Assembly (NCBI GenBank): GCA_004298605.1
Contig: SCPW01000217.1
Coordinates: 1-7,361 of the forward strand
DNA length: 7,361 bases
Direction of reading: 5' to 3'
DNA from: Gallionella sp.
GTDB taxonomy: Bacteria; Pseudomonadota; Gammaproteobacteria; Burkholderiales; Gallionellaceae
This document shows, piece after piece, positions 1 through 6,034 of this stretch (position 1 is the stretch's first letter; every line of letters begins with the position of its first letter). The position numbers and the translations under genes are program-made. The notes under the pieces are model-generated. The model had not been told where the DNA came from. It saw nothing but the letters and a program-made list of their open reading frames with translations, and did not search any database.

Positions 1-718
1 CGATGCCGAGCGCCTGCACCTGCGCCATCAGTGCATAGCTGTTGGAGTTGGGGATTTTGTTCGGATCGACCGGTTCATCCAGCCCTTCCAGCTCGTTGCC
101 GGTGGACAGGATCGCCACGCGCGGACGGCGATACACCTGCACCTGGGCGCACTTGACTGTCGCCAGTACACCGATCACACCGGGGGTGATTTCCGTGCCG
201 GGCGTCAGCACGACTTCGCCGTTGCGCATGTTTTCGCCGAGGCGGCGAATGTCATTGCCCGGTTTGACCGCCTGATTGATCTGCACCGCATTAGCAATGA
301 ACTCGCGTAGCGAGACCGCATCCCTCTCGCCCGCTTGCGGGAGAGAGTTAGGAGAGAGGGCTTCCGCCGACACCGCTTGGGTATCTTCGACCCGTATCAC
401 CGCATCGGCACCCTGCGGAATCGGCGCACCGGTCATGATGCGCGCGCACTGGCCGGGCGATAGCATTTTGGTCGGCATATCGCCTGCTTTAATATCTTCG
501 ACAATTTCCAGCGTCGCAGGAATATTGGCCAAATCTGCGCTACGCAGGGCGAAGCCGTCCATGGCCGAAATATCGTAGGGCGGCTGATCGCGGTTAGCGC
601 TCACTTCCTGCGCAAGTACGCGACCCAGGGATTGTTCGAGTTTTACTGGCTCTGCTCCGAGTGCTGCGACCGATTCAAGCACGCATTTTTGTGCGGCCGA
701 TACAGACAAATATTCCAT
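1..718 (-). CDS. moeA: Molybdopterin molybdenumtransferase MoeA, N-terminal 239 residues (runs off window)
   Basis: MoeA inserts molybdate into adenylylated molybdopterin in the cytoplasm, the metal-loading step of Moco synthesis. Read from the minus strand, the ATG at 718-716 opens a frame that stays open to the window edge. Visible family signatures are PPYDISAMDGFA (residues 47-58, with the conserved Asp54 of the SAMDG motif), RIMTGAPIPQGADAV (93-107), the start of the MoCF-like domain RVAILSTGNEL (200-210), and NSNSYAL (224-230). The family is usually about 400 residues, so roughly 170 are missing beyond the edge. The gene is last of the visible operon: its ATG shares one base with the mobA stop (TAATG), implying translational coupling. 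The odd part is residues 120-133, encoded by a REP-like palindrome at 322-360, in the loop between the EDT and IRRLGEN motifs. Identity is secure; whether the protein is fully active is unknown. Confidence 0.95.
   Translation of the reverse strand, partial: MEYLSVSAAQKCVLESVAALGAEPVKLEQSLGRVLAQEVSANRDQPPYDISAMDGFALRSADLANIPATLEIVEDIKAGDMPTKMLSPGQCARIMTGAPIPQGADAVIRVEDTQAVSAEALSPNSLPQAGERDAVSLREFIANAVQINQAVKPGNDIRRLGENMRNGEVVLTPGTEITPGVIGVLATVKCAQVQVYRRPRVAILSTGNELEGLDEPVDPNKIPNSNSYALMAQVQALGI
322..360. repeat. REP-like palindromic element inside moeA
   Basis: The 39 bases contain two outward-facing copies of a CTCTC/GAGAG motif. CTCTCGCCCGC (324-334) pairs with GCGGGAGAGAG (337-347) with one mismatch (G329 against A342) around a TT centre. 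The outer CCCTCTC (322-328) can alternatively pair with GAGAGGG (354-360). This CCCTCTC...GCTTGCGGGAGAG pattern resembles, from memory, a dispersed intergenic repeat seen in many proteobacteria; copy number here cannot be checked from one window. It is exactly 13 codons long and keeps the moeA frame, adding ALSPNSLPQAGER plus part of a flanking codon. Removing it joins the flanks as GAA-GAT-GCG, a clean Glu-Asp-Ala. No target-site duplication is obvious. Confidence 0.7.
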
Positions 719-1302
719 TACTTCACTCCATTCAAGGCCGCCGCCATATCCTGCGGCGTATCCAAATCAAAGAAACTGCGCAGTTGCGGGTCCGCTTCCA
801 GCATCTCCGCTTCGCCCACATAACACACGTCCAGTTGCCGCAAAACATTTTTCAGGCTTTTTTGTTGCAACGCCAGATTTGCCTGCATGACGGCGAGGCA
901 ACTGGCCGCATAAAATGCGGCCAGCGGTTGCGGGTGGCCTTGTACGATGGGCACGACTGCCTGATGTTGGGCGCGATGTTTGGCGAGCTGTTCGACCACC
1001 CCCGGCACGACAAAAGGCATATCGCAAGCCACCGCAAATATCCACGGCGTGGTGGCTTGGCCCAGGCTGGCTGCCAGCCCGGCCAACGGCCCGCCATCGG
1101 GTTGTTCATCGCAGATTTGCGGCAAATCGACCGTTGCGCGCGGTTGGCGCACACTGACAATGACTTGCGGGAACAGTTGCTGCATGGTCGCGGTAACCGT
1201 TTGCAGTAGTGTCTTTTCACCCAGCGGCAGATCGGCCTTATCGCGCCCCATGCGCTGCGAGTTTCCTCCCGCCAGGATAATTGCCGTGCAATCTTCGATC
1301 AT
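718..1302 (-). CDS. mobA: Molybdenum cofactor guanylyltransferase MobA
   Basis: MobA transfers GMP from GTP to Mo-molybdopterin, giving the guanine dinucleotide cofactor used by DMSO-reductase-family enzymes such as nitrate and formate enzymes. The 194-residue product is the normal family length. It has the nucleotidyltransferase P-loop-like signature LAGGNSQRMGRDK (residues 10-22), the LPLG stretch after it, GPLAGL (71-76), the metal-binding VACDMPF (91-97, Asp94), HPQPLAAFY (123-131) and the C-terminal FFDLDTP (177-183). The ATG at 1302-1300 overlaps the mobB stop as ATGA, and its own stop overlaps the moeA start by one base, so translation is probably coupled on both sides. Cytoplasmic. 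The motif set distinguishes it from general sugar-nucleotide transferases; a CTP-specific MocA-type enzyme is less likely given the neighbouring mobB. Confidence 0.96.
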   Translation of the reverse strand: MIEDCTAIILAGGNSQRMGRDKADLPLGEKTLLQTVTATMQQLFPQVIVSVRQPRATVDLPQICDEQPDGGPLAGLAASLGQATTPWIFAVACDMPFVVPGVVEQLAKHRAQHQAVVPIVQGHPQPLAAFYAASCLAVMQANLALQQKSLKNVLRQLDVCYVGEAEMLEADPQLRSFFDLDTPQDMAAALNGVK

Positions 1303-1796
1303 CGCGGCTTATGATCGAGCATGAACTGGACGATGCCGGTTATGTCGTCGAGCGCGAAATGCGGCAGTTGCGGATATATCTCGTCGACATCCGTCACGAT
1401 GGCAATCAGCCCATCCTCGACCGTGCAGCGTGGCGCAGTGCCGCATTCGCGGCGCAATACTTCAATCTTGACGCCGGAACAATGCGAAAAACCCTCGGCC
1501 AGCACCAGATCGGCCTCGCCCAAAAAGCGGCGCGCCAGTTGTTCCGGCTCGCGCTGCTCGACCGCATCGGCAACCAGTTGCAACTCGTTGGAAGTCACCA
1601 GCATGCTCATCACCGCGCCGGCCTGTTTGTATTTCCAACTGTCTTTGCCGGGGGTATCCAGCACCACCTTATGGTGCGCGTGTTTGATCGTGGCGACGCG
1701 CAGCCCTCTGGCGGTCAGTTCGCGCAGCAGCTTTTCGACCAGCGTGGTCTTGCCCGAGCCGGAATGCCCGACAAAAGTAAATACAGCGGGATTCAT
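1299..1796 (-). CDS. mobB: Molybdopterin-guanine dinucleotide biosynthesis accessory GTPase MobB
   Basis: MobB is a small GTP-binding protein that assists MobA; it is not strictly essential in E. coli. The 165-residue product begins MNPAVFTFVG and has a Walker A GHSGSGKTT (residues 10-18), the family motif IKHAHH (37-42), DTPGKDSW (47-54) and LAEGF (99-103), matching MobB order and length. A TTG 18 bases upstream (1814) would add six residues, MGDTTP. The ATG at 1796-1794 is preferred because it forms the ATGA overlap with the moaE stop seen elsewhere in this operon and puts the P-loop close to the N-terminus, as usual. The stop overlaps mobA by four bases. Placement next to mobA supports a joint role in guanine dinucleotide formation. 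Confidence 0.93.
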   Translation of the reverse strand: MNPAVFTFVGHSGSGKTTLVEKLLRELTARGLRVATIKHAHHKVVLDTPGKDSWKYKQAGAVMSMLVTSNELQLVADAVEQREPEQLARRFLGEADLVLAEGFSHCSGVKIEVLRRECGTAPRCTVEDGLIAIVTDVDEIYPQLPHFALDDITGIVQFMLDHKPR

Positions 1797-2230
1797 GGGT
1801 GTGGTGTCACCCAAGAGTCACCTTGCGGCGTGATTTCTTTTTTCCAGATCGGCACGCGTTGTTTCAGTTCATCGATCAGCCAATGGCAGGCTTCCAACGC
1901 CGGAGCGCGGTGCTCTGCGCCCGCCGCAATGAACACGATGTTTTCGCCGCCCTTGACCGTGCCGATGCGATGCACCAGGCGCGCATCCAGCAAACCAAAT
2001 TTCGTGATCGCCTCAGCGCGCAGCTTGTTCATTTCCGACAACGCCATGCTGCCGTAGGCATCGAAGCTGATTTCGGAGACATCGCGGCCTTCCGAAAAAT
2101 CGCGCGCGCAACCCAGAAACGTGGCGATGCCGCCCATCCGCTTGGAGCTGGCCTGCAACGCCTTGATTTCTTCGTCCTGGGAGAAATCTTCGTGCTGGAT
2201 TCGGACCGCATTTTTGTTGTTGTCAGCCAT
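1793..2230 (-). CDS. moaE: Molybdopterin synthase catalytic (large) subunit MoaE
   Basis: MoaE forms the heterotetrameric molybdopterin synthase with MoaD and adds two sulfurs to cyclic pyranopterin monophosphate. The 145-residue protein shows GGIATFLGCARDFSEG (residues 33-48), KGGENIVFIAAGAEHR (93-108) and VPIWKKE (126-132), where the lysine pair corresponds to the catalytic lysine region of the family. HRAPALEACHWLIDELK is the typical central helix. Family members are about 140-150 residues, so it looks complete. The start at 2230 is one base after the moaD stop (TGACATG), and the stop overlaps the chosen mobB ATG by four bases. The immediate moaD-moaE pairing gives stoichiometric subunits from one message. 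Confidence 0.96.
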   Translation of the reverse strand: MADNNKNAVRIQHEDFSQDEEIKALQASSKRMGGIATFLGCARDFSEGRDVSEISFDAYGSMALSEMNKLRAEAITKFGLLDARLVHRIGTVKGGENIVFIAAGAEHRAPALEACHWLIDELKQRVPIWKKEITPQGDSWVTPHP

Positions 2231-2231
2231 G

Positions 2232-2471
2232 TCAGCCCCCCGAAAATTTGGACATAAAAACCACTTCGCTATTGTCTGTCAGCGCCGCCGACATATCGAG
2301 GGTGTGTTCGCCATTCACCGCAACAAAACAGACAATCTCGAACGCCGCCGGATGCTGCGCCTGCAATTGCGCGCGCAGATCCTGTACGCGCATTCCGGCA
2401 TGAAATTCCACTTTTAATTCGTTTGTGCCGACGCGCTCCGCAACCGGGCCGAAAAATAACACCTTAATCAT
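2232..2471 (-). CDS. moaD: Molybdopterin synthase sulfur carrier subunit MoaD
   Basis: MoaD is a ubiquitin-fold sulfur carrier. Its C-terminal glycine is adenylated by MoeB, then thiocarboxylated, and delivers sulfur in the MoaE active site. The product starts MIKVLFFGPVAERVG, and its 79 residues end with the diagnostic ...SKFSGG, leaving the Gly-Gly tail exposed. Normal length is about 80. The frame is open upstream to 2540, but that extension (starting MSNWKKNAAAK) is the moaC coding region in another frame. The ATG at 2471-2469 gives the family N-terminus and is preceded by a purine-rich GGGGAATC likely to serve as ribosome-binding site. It overlaps the end of moaC by eight bases. Its activating enzyme, MoeB, is encoded on the divergent arm. 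Confidence 0.95.
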   Translation of the reverse strand: MIKVLFFGPVAERVGTNELKVEFHAGMRVQDLRAQLQAQHPAAFEIVCFVAVNGEHTLDMSAALTDNSEVVFMSKFSGG

Positions 2472-2976
2472 TTTGATTCCCCGCGTTTCCCCTAAGCCAG
2501 ACTCCGCTTTTGCCGCCGCGTTTTTCTTCCAGTTGGACATGCTCTATGCGCATTCCCCGATCAATCGCCTTGCACATGTCATAAATGGTGAGCAGCGCCA
2601 CGTTGGCGGCACACAGAGCTTCCATCTCGACGCCGGTTTGTCCGACACAGCTTGCCGTGGTGACGACCTTGATGCCGGCGCAGCCGTTCGCGTCTGGCTC
2701 GGTGATTTCGCTGAATACCACTTCCACGCCGGTCAGCGCAATGGAATGGCACATCGGGATAATGTCGGGGGTGCGCTTCGCCGCCATGACCGCGCCGACA
2801 TCGGCCACCGTCAACACATCGCCCTTGGCGATTCGGCCGGATTGAATCCGCTCCAGCGTGGCGGGTTGCATACGCAGAATGCCGCTGGCGACAGCGACAC
2901 GCCGGGTGTCGGATTTCTCCGAAACGTCCACCATGCGCGCCCGCCCGGCATCGGAAAAATGGGTTAATTCGTTCAT
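2464..2976 (-). CDS. moaC: Cyclic pyranopterin monophosphate synthase MoaC
   Basis: MoaC rearranges 3',8-cyclo-7,8-dihydro-GTP, the product of the radical-SAM enzyme MoaA, into cPMP, the first stable Moco intermediate. The 170-residue protein opens MNELTHFSDAGRARMVDVSEK, parallel to the E. coli N-terminus as I recall it, which supports this start. Conserved segments are KGDVLTVADVG (51-61), AAKRTPDIIPMCH (65-77), TGVEMEAL (114-121), TIYDMCKAIDRGM (130-142) and EKRGGKSGVW (151-160). The likely catalytic residues are Lys51, Lys67, His77, Asp133 and Lys136. It is the first gene of the minus-strand operon. The region before the ATG lacks a strong Shine-Dalgarno match. No moaA is adjacent, so MoaA must be encoded elsewhere. 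Confidence 0.96.
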   Translation of the reverse strand: MNELTHFSDAGRARMVDVSEKSDTRRVAVASGILRMQPATLERIQSGRIAKGDVLTVADVGAVMAAKRTPDIIPMCHSIALTGVEVVFSEITEPDANGCAGIKVVTTASCVGQTGVEMEALCAANVALLTIYDMCKAIDRGMRIEHVQLEEKRGGKSGVWLRGNAGNQND

Positions 2977-3007
2977 TGGATAACTGCCGGTTAAATTTAA
3001 AGCGCAG

Positions 3008-3070
3008 GTTCAATCCCGGAAACGCAGCTTTTGTGGCTGTGCGCGAACCGTCATTGCGCCCGGGTTGAAC
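3008..3070 (-). promoter_or_regulatory. Possible structured leader (three-way junction) of the moaC operon
   Basis: As minus-strand RNA, 3070-3060 (GTTCAACCCGG) pairs with 3019-3008 (CCGGGATTGAAC) over 11 base pairs with one bulged A. Inside that helix, GCGC at 3059-3056 pairs with GCGC at 3044-3041, and CAGC at 3039-3036 pairs with GCTG at 3028-3025, forming a compact three-way junction. A transcript from the promoter at 3080-3108 would start near 3073, just before the outer helix. Fold and function are inferred. It is much shorter than the Moco riboswitch class, and I do not recognise that motif here. Confidence 0.4.
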
Positions 3071-3079
3071 GGCTTTGCG

Positions 3080-3108
3080 ATTATAATTGCCGCTGCCCAA
3101 ACAACCAA
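3080..3108 (-). promoter_or_regulatory. Candidate sigma-70 promoter for the moaC-moeA operon
   Basis: On the minus strand, TTGGTT (3108-3103) is followed after exactly 17 bases by a perfect TATAAT (3085-3080). The predicted start near 3073 leaves a leader of about 97 bases before the moaC ATG. The -35 hexamer matches consensus at only the first three positions, so the strength comes from the -10 box and spacing. Confidence 0.55.
3082..3087 (+). promoter_or_regulatory. Possible -10 box for moeB
   Basis: Because ATTATAAT (3080-3087) is a perfect palindrome, a consensus TATAAT also reads on the plus strand 81 bases before the moeB ATG. No convincing -35 hexamer lies 16-18 bases upstream (that stretch is CCCGGG-like; TTGAAC at 3065-3070 is only 11 bases away). 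If used, it would need an activator, and the two divergent promoters would compete for the same bases. Confidence 0.3.
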
Positions 3109-3167
3109 GCAAAACCAAAGTTTTGCAATGCCCGATAACCGGCAGCTACCAGATATAGGCCATCCGC

Positions 3168-3953
3168 ATGAACGACGAACAACTGCTGCGCTATAGCCGG
3201 CACATCCTGCTGCCCGAGATCGGCATCGAGGGGCAGCAGCGCCTGCTCGATGCCAGGGCGCTCATCATCGGCCTCGGCGGGCTCGGCTCGCCCGCCGCCC
3301 TGTATCTCGCCGCCAGCGGGGTCGGGCAACTGACCCTGTGCGACCATGACACCGTGGACTTGAGCAACCTGCAACGCCAGATCATCCATCGCACCGCGTC
3401 GGTCGGCCAGCCCAAAGTCGCGTCCGCGCAGGCCACGCTGCACGACATCAACCCCGAAGTCGGGTGCGTTGCCCTGCCCGTGCGCGCCGATGCGGAACAA
3501 CTGCGCGCCCTGATCGCACAGGCCGATGTAGTGCTGGATTGCAGCGATAATTTCGCCACGCGCTACGCCGTCAACCGCGCCTGCCTGGCCCGGCGCAAAC
3601 CGCTGGTATCGGGCGCGGCGATCCAGTTTGACGGGCAGGTTTCGGTATTCGATTTTCGCCGCGAGGACGCGGCCTGCTATGACTGCCTGTTCCCCGAAGA
3701 CAGCCAGGCCGCCGAATTGCGTTGCGCGACCACCGGTGCATTCGCGCCGCTGGTCGGCCTCATCGGCATCCTGCAGGCGTCGGAAGCTCTCAAATTACTC
3801 ATCGGAATAGAACGCGGCCTGAGCGGCAAACTGCTCACGATCAACGCGCTGGACATGAATATCATGCGCAGCGCGTTAAGCAAGGATCCCGCGTGCCGCG
3901 CTTGCGGCGAAGCGTCTGCCCGGCACCCGGCTGAAACGCACCATGGCCATTAA
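3168..3953 (+). CDS. moeB: MoaD adenylyltransferase (E1-like) MoeB
   Basis: MoeB uses ATP to adenylate the C-terminal glycine of MoaD, the activation step before sulfur loading. The 261-residue protein, near the usual 250, begins with the family signature LLRYSRHILLPEIG (residues 6-19). It has the glycine-rich nucleotide loop GLGGLGSP (35-42), DHDTVDLSNLQRQ (59-71) and DCSDNFATRYAVN (124-136) with the Mg-ATP Asp127. The zinc site is formed by CYDC (170-173) and CRAC (243-246). Cys186 in LRCATTGAFAPLVG lies where MoeB/ThiF proteins carry their conserved cysteine. The start gives the standard N-terminus, although the Shine-Dalgarno is weak. It diverges from moaC, overlaps yaeQ by 11 bases at its 3' end, and probably heads the right-hand operon. 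MoeB and ThiF cannot be told apart by motif alone; context favours MoeB, perhaps serving ThiS too. Confidence 0.9.
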   Translation: MNDEQLLRYSRHILLPEIGIEGQQRLLDARALIIGLGGLGSPAALYLAASGVGQLTLCDHDTVDLSNLQRQIIHRTASVGQPKVASAQATLHDINPEVGCVALPVRADAEQLRALIAQADVVLDCSDNFATRYAVNRACLARRKPLVSGAAIQFDGQVSVFDFRREDAACYDCLFPEDSQAAELRCATTGAFAPLVGLIGILQASEALKLLIGIERGLSGKLLTINALDMNIMRSALSKDPACRACGEASARHPAETHHGH

Positions 3954-4488
3954 GGCAACCATCTTCAAAGCCGCCCTCCAGATCGCTGATATGGACAGGC
4001 ACTATTACGCCGACCACGCGCTGACGCTGGCGCGGCATCCGTCTGAAACCGACGAACGCATGATGGTGCGCCTGCTCGCCTTCGCGCTCTACGCCCGCGA
4101 ATCGCTGGCCTTCGGCAAAGGCTTGAGCAGCGACGACGAACCCGACCTGTGGCAGAAAGACCTCACCGGCGCGATCGAACGCTGGATAGAGGTCGGCCTG
4201 CCCGACGAGCGCGCCATCCGCAAGGCCAGCGGACGCGCCGCCCAAGCCGTGATCATCAGCTACGGGCGCGCGGCAAATATCTGGTGGAACGAAAACCGCG
4301 ACAAGTTGCAGCGCCTGGACAACCTCACCGTGCTCAACCTGCCGGTTGAAACCACGCTGGCGCTCGCCGCGCTGGCCAGCCGCAACATGCAACTGCAATG
4401 CACCCTTCAGGAAGGCCACATCATGATGACCAGCGATGCCGGCATGATCGAGATCGAGCCGAAGGTGTTGCACGGCAGCTTCCGCTAG
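3943..4488 (+). CDS. yaeQ: YaeQ family protein (PD-(D/E)XK-like fold, function unsettled)
   Basis: The 181-residue product matches my recollection of E. coli YaeQ almost end to end in layout and has the same length. Shared segments are the start MAIKATIFKA, LTLARHPSETDERMMVRLLAF (residues 28-48), GLSSDDEPDLW (60-70), WIEVGLPDER (81-90) and AANIWWNENRDK (115-126). The family has been assigned structurally to the PD-(D/E)XK nuclease superfamily; the acidic positions around DDEP and IEVGLPDE plus the following lysines are where such residues would lie. No cellular reaction is established, and early reports linked it to transcription antitermination. No signal peptide or membrane segment is seen, so it is cytoplasmic. 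The start lies 11 bases inside moeB, implying translational coupling. modA follows after 55 bases with no visible terminator, so a molybdenum-related role is possible but only inferred. Confidence 0.9.
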   Translation: MAIKATIFKAALQIADMDRHYYADHALTLARHPSETDERMMVRLLAFALYARESLAFGKGLSSDDEPDLWQKDLTGAIERWIEVGLPDERAIRKASGRAAQAVIISYGRAANIWWNENRDKLQRLDNLTVLNLPVETTLALAALASRNMQLQCTLQEGHIMMTSDAGMIEIEPKVLHGSFR

Positions 4489-4543
4489 CTGACATTCAAA
4501 CAAGAAAGCAACATTGAATACTTCATGGGCACACCCGATCGAG

Positions 4544-5326
4544 ATGCTCACAGTTAGCCGGTTTGCGGCGAGGATGCTCATTTCCGTTTGCCTGTTTCTC
4601 GCGGGTCAAACGGCACACGCGGGTGAAAAAATCACCATCGCCGCCGCCGCTGATCTCAAATTTGCGCTGGACGAAATCGTCGTGCTGTTCAACAAGGCGC
4701 ATCCGGCCGATCAGGTGGAAACCATCTACGGTTCCTCCGGAAAATTCCAGACGCAGATCCGGCAGGGCGCGCCGTTCGATCTGTATTTTTCCGCCGATAT
4801 CGCCTATCCGCGCGCGCTCGCGGCGGAGGGGCTTGCGGCTTCCGAAGTGCAGCCCTATGCGGTGGGGCGCATCGTGCTGTGGAGCATGTCGCGCGATGCC
4901 AACAAGCTGGCGCTCGCCGATCTCGCCGACCCGGCCATCCGCAAAATCGCCATCGCCAACCCGAAGCACGCGCCTTACGGCAAGCGCGCCGAAGAGGCGC
5001 TGAAAGCAGCGGGAATGTGGGAGAAGGTGGAAGCCAAACTGGTCTACGGCGAAAACGTCGCGCAGGTGGCGCAGTTCGTGCAGACCGGCAATGCGCAGGT
5101 TGGCATTGTCGCGCTGTCGCTGGCGCTCGGCCCGGAACTGGCGAAGCGGGGCGGTTACGCGCTGATTTCCGACAAGCTACACCAGCCGCTGGAGCAGGGT
5201 TTCATCGTTACCGAGCGCGCCTCCGCCAACCCGCTGGCACAGGCATTTGCGCGCTTTATGGCGGGGCAGGAAGCGCGCGCAGTGATGGCTCGTTATGGGT
5301 TTGTGTTGCCGGGCGAAGTAAAATAG
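4544..5326 (+). CDS. modA: Molybdate ABC transporter periplasmic binding protein ModA
   Basis: ModA captures molybdate (and tungstate) in the periplasm and delivers it to ModB. From the ATG at 4544 the product is 260 residues, with a signal peptide: Arg6 and Arg10, a hydrophobic core [11 protein letters not shown] (11-21), and a likely cleavage after AHA (24-26). The mature protein begins [19 protein letters not shown]. The AAADL segment and [11 protein letters not shown] (62-72) are the oxyanion-binding regions, FDLYFSAD (78-85) follows, and a late [22 protein letters not shown] contributes the second half of the site. A TTG at 4514 would add ten residues (MNTSWAHPIE); the ATG gives a better signal peptide, though neither start has a strong Shine-Dalgarno, so the start is uncertain. 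The ATG at 4574 would remove the basic region. modB begins four bases after the stop. Confidence 0.94.
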   Translation: MLTVSRFAARMLISVCLFLAGQTAHAGEKITIAAAADLKFALDEIVVLFNKAHPADQVETIYGSSGKFQTQIRQGAPFDLYFSADIAYPRALAAEGLAASEVQPYAVGRIVLWSMSRDANKLALADLADPAIRKIAIANPKHAPYGKRAEEALKAAGMWEKVEAKLVYGENVAQVAQFVQTGNAQVGIVALSLALGPELAKRGGYALISDKLHQPLEQGFIVTERASANPLAQAFARFMAGQEARAVMARYGFVLPGEVK

Positions 5327-5330
5327 CGCG

Positions 5331-6014
5331 ATGGAATCCGCTTTCTCCACCGCCGACCTGTCCGCAATCTGGCTTACCTTCAAGCTGGCTGCGGTGGTGA
5401 CCATCATCCTGCTGTTGATCGGTACGCCGATCGCGTGGTGGCTGGCGCGCACCCGCTCCTGGTGGAAGGGGCCGGTCGGTGCGGTGGTGGCGCTGCCTAT
5501 CGTGCTGCCGCCGACGGTGATCGGTTTTTATCTGCTGGTGGCGATGGGGCCATCCGGCCCGCTCGGCCAGTTCACCCAAGCGTTGGGGATTGGCCTGCTG
5601 CCATTCACATTTGCCGGGCTGGTAATTGCCTCAGTATTTTATTCGTTGCCCTTCGTCGTACAGCCGCTGCAAAACGCCTTTGAATCCATTCCCGAACGCG
5701 CGCTGGAAACCGCCGCGACGTTGCGCGCATCCGCGCTGGACACTTTTTTCAGCGTGGCGCTGCCGCTGGCCAAACCCGGTTTTCTTACCGCATCGGTGCT
5801 CGGTTTCGCGCACACCGTCGGCGAATTCGGCGTGGTGCTGATGATAGGCGGCAACATCCCGGGCAAGACGCGCGTGGTGTCGGTGCAGATTTACGACCAT
5901 GTCGAGGCGATGGAATATGCCCAGGCGCACTGGCTGTCGGCGGGAATGGTTGTATTCGCATTTGTGGTGCTGCTGGCTTTATACACGCTCAACCCGACCG
6001 GGAAGCGCAAATGA
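5331..6014 (+). CDS. modB: Molybdate ABC transporter permease ModB
   Basis: ModB dimerises in the inner membrane to form the molybdate channel of the ModABC importer. The 227 residues, normal for the family, contain about five hydrophobic segments: near 14-37, 50-72, 88-112, 151-173 and 202-221. The cytoplasmic coupling loop that docks onto ModC is clear as [25 protein letters not shown] (126-150), an EAA-type loop. [15 protein letters not shown] (56-69) and [17 protein letters not shown] (164-180) are characteristic ModB segments. It starts four bases after the modA stop. Unusually for this operon, 144 bases follow before modC, occupied by an inverted-repeat element. Confidence 0.95.
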   Translation: MESAFSTADLSAIWLTFKLAAVVTIILLLIGTPIAWWLARTRSWWKGPVGAVVALPIVLPPTVIGFYLLVAMGPSGPLGQFTQALGIGLLPFTFAGLVIASVFYSLPFVVQPLQNAFESIPERALETAATLRASALDTFFSVALPLAKPGFLTASVLGFAHTVGEFGVVLMIGGNIPGKTRVVSVQIYDHVEAMEYAQAHWLSAGMVVFAFVVLLALYTLNPTGKRK

Positions 6015-6034
6015 ATCTGAAAACCAAAAAAACG

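Larger units (their letters stand above)
2984..3145. repeat. Inverted 10-base repeat pair, one copy ahead of each divergent gene
   Basis: TAACCGGCAG occurs on the plus strand at 3136-3145, ahead of moeB, and on the minus strand at 2993-2984, ahead of moaC. The similarity continues as YTAYC, giving 13 of 15 identical bases. Each copy reads in the direction of its own gene, with 7 bases to the moaC ATG and 22 bases to the moeB ATG. The arrangement suits a shared operator or an RNA element common to both leaders, but no known regulator site was recognised. Confidence 0.45.

Noticed and set aside
1797..1814. Upstream TTG start for mobB
   Set aside because: The ATG at 1796 overlaps the moaE stop as ATGA and gives the usual short lead to the P-loop.
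1281..2057. 258-residue plus-strand open frame opposite mobB and moaE
   Set aside because: Antisense to two confidently identified genes; the composition reflects their complement and no domain is visible.
2472..2540. N-terminal 23-residue extension of moaD
   Set aside because: It is the 3' part of moaC read in another frame; the family N-terminus MIKVLFFG starts at 2471.
3005..3019. GGTTCAATCCC resembles a tRNA T-loop
   Set aside because: The flanking five-base stem does not pair and no acceptor, D or anticodon arms surround it; it is better explained as one side of the leader inverted repeat.
2977..3073. Known Moco riboswitch before moaC
   Set aside because: The leader is shorter than that class and I cannot identify its conserved core; only a generic three-way junction can be supported.
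4489..4543. ModE operator before modA
   Set aside because: No TATATA-type inverted half-sites are present in this 55-base gap or in the moeB leader.
3862..4581. 239-residue minus-strand open frame opposite yaeQ
   Set aside because: It lies antisense to a well-supported YaeQ gene, has no family motif and contains the low-complexity His/Gly/Ala/Arg-rich pattern typical of shadow frames in GC-rich DNA.
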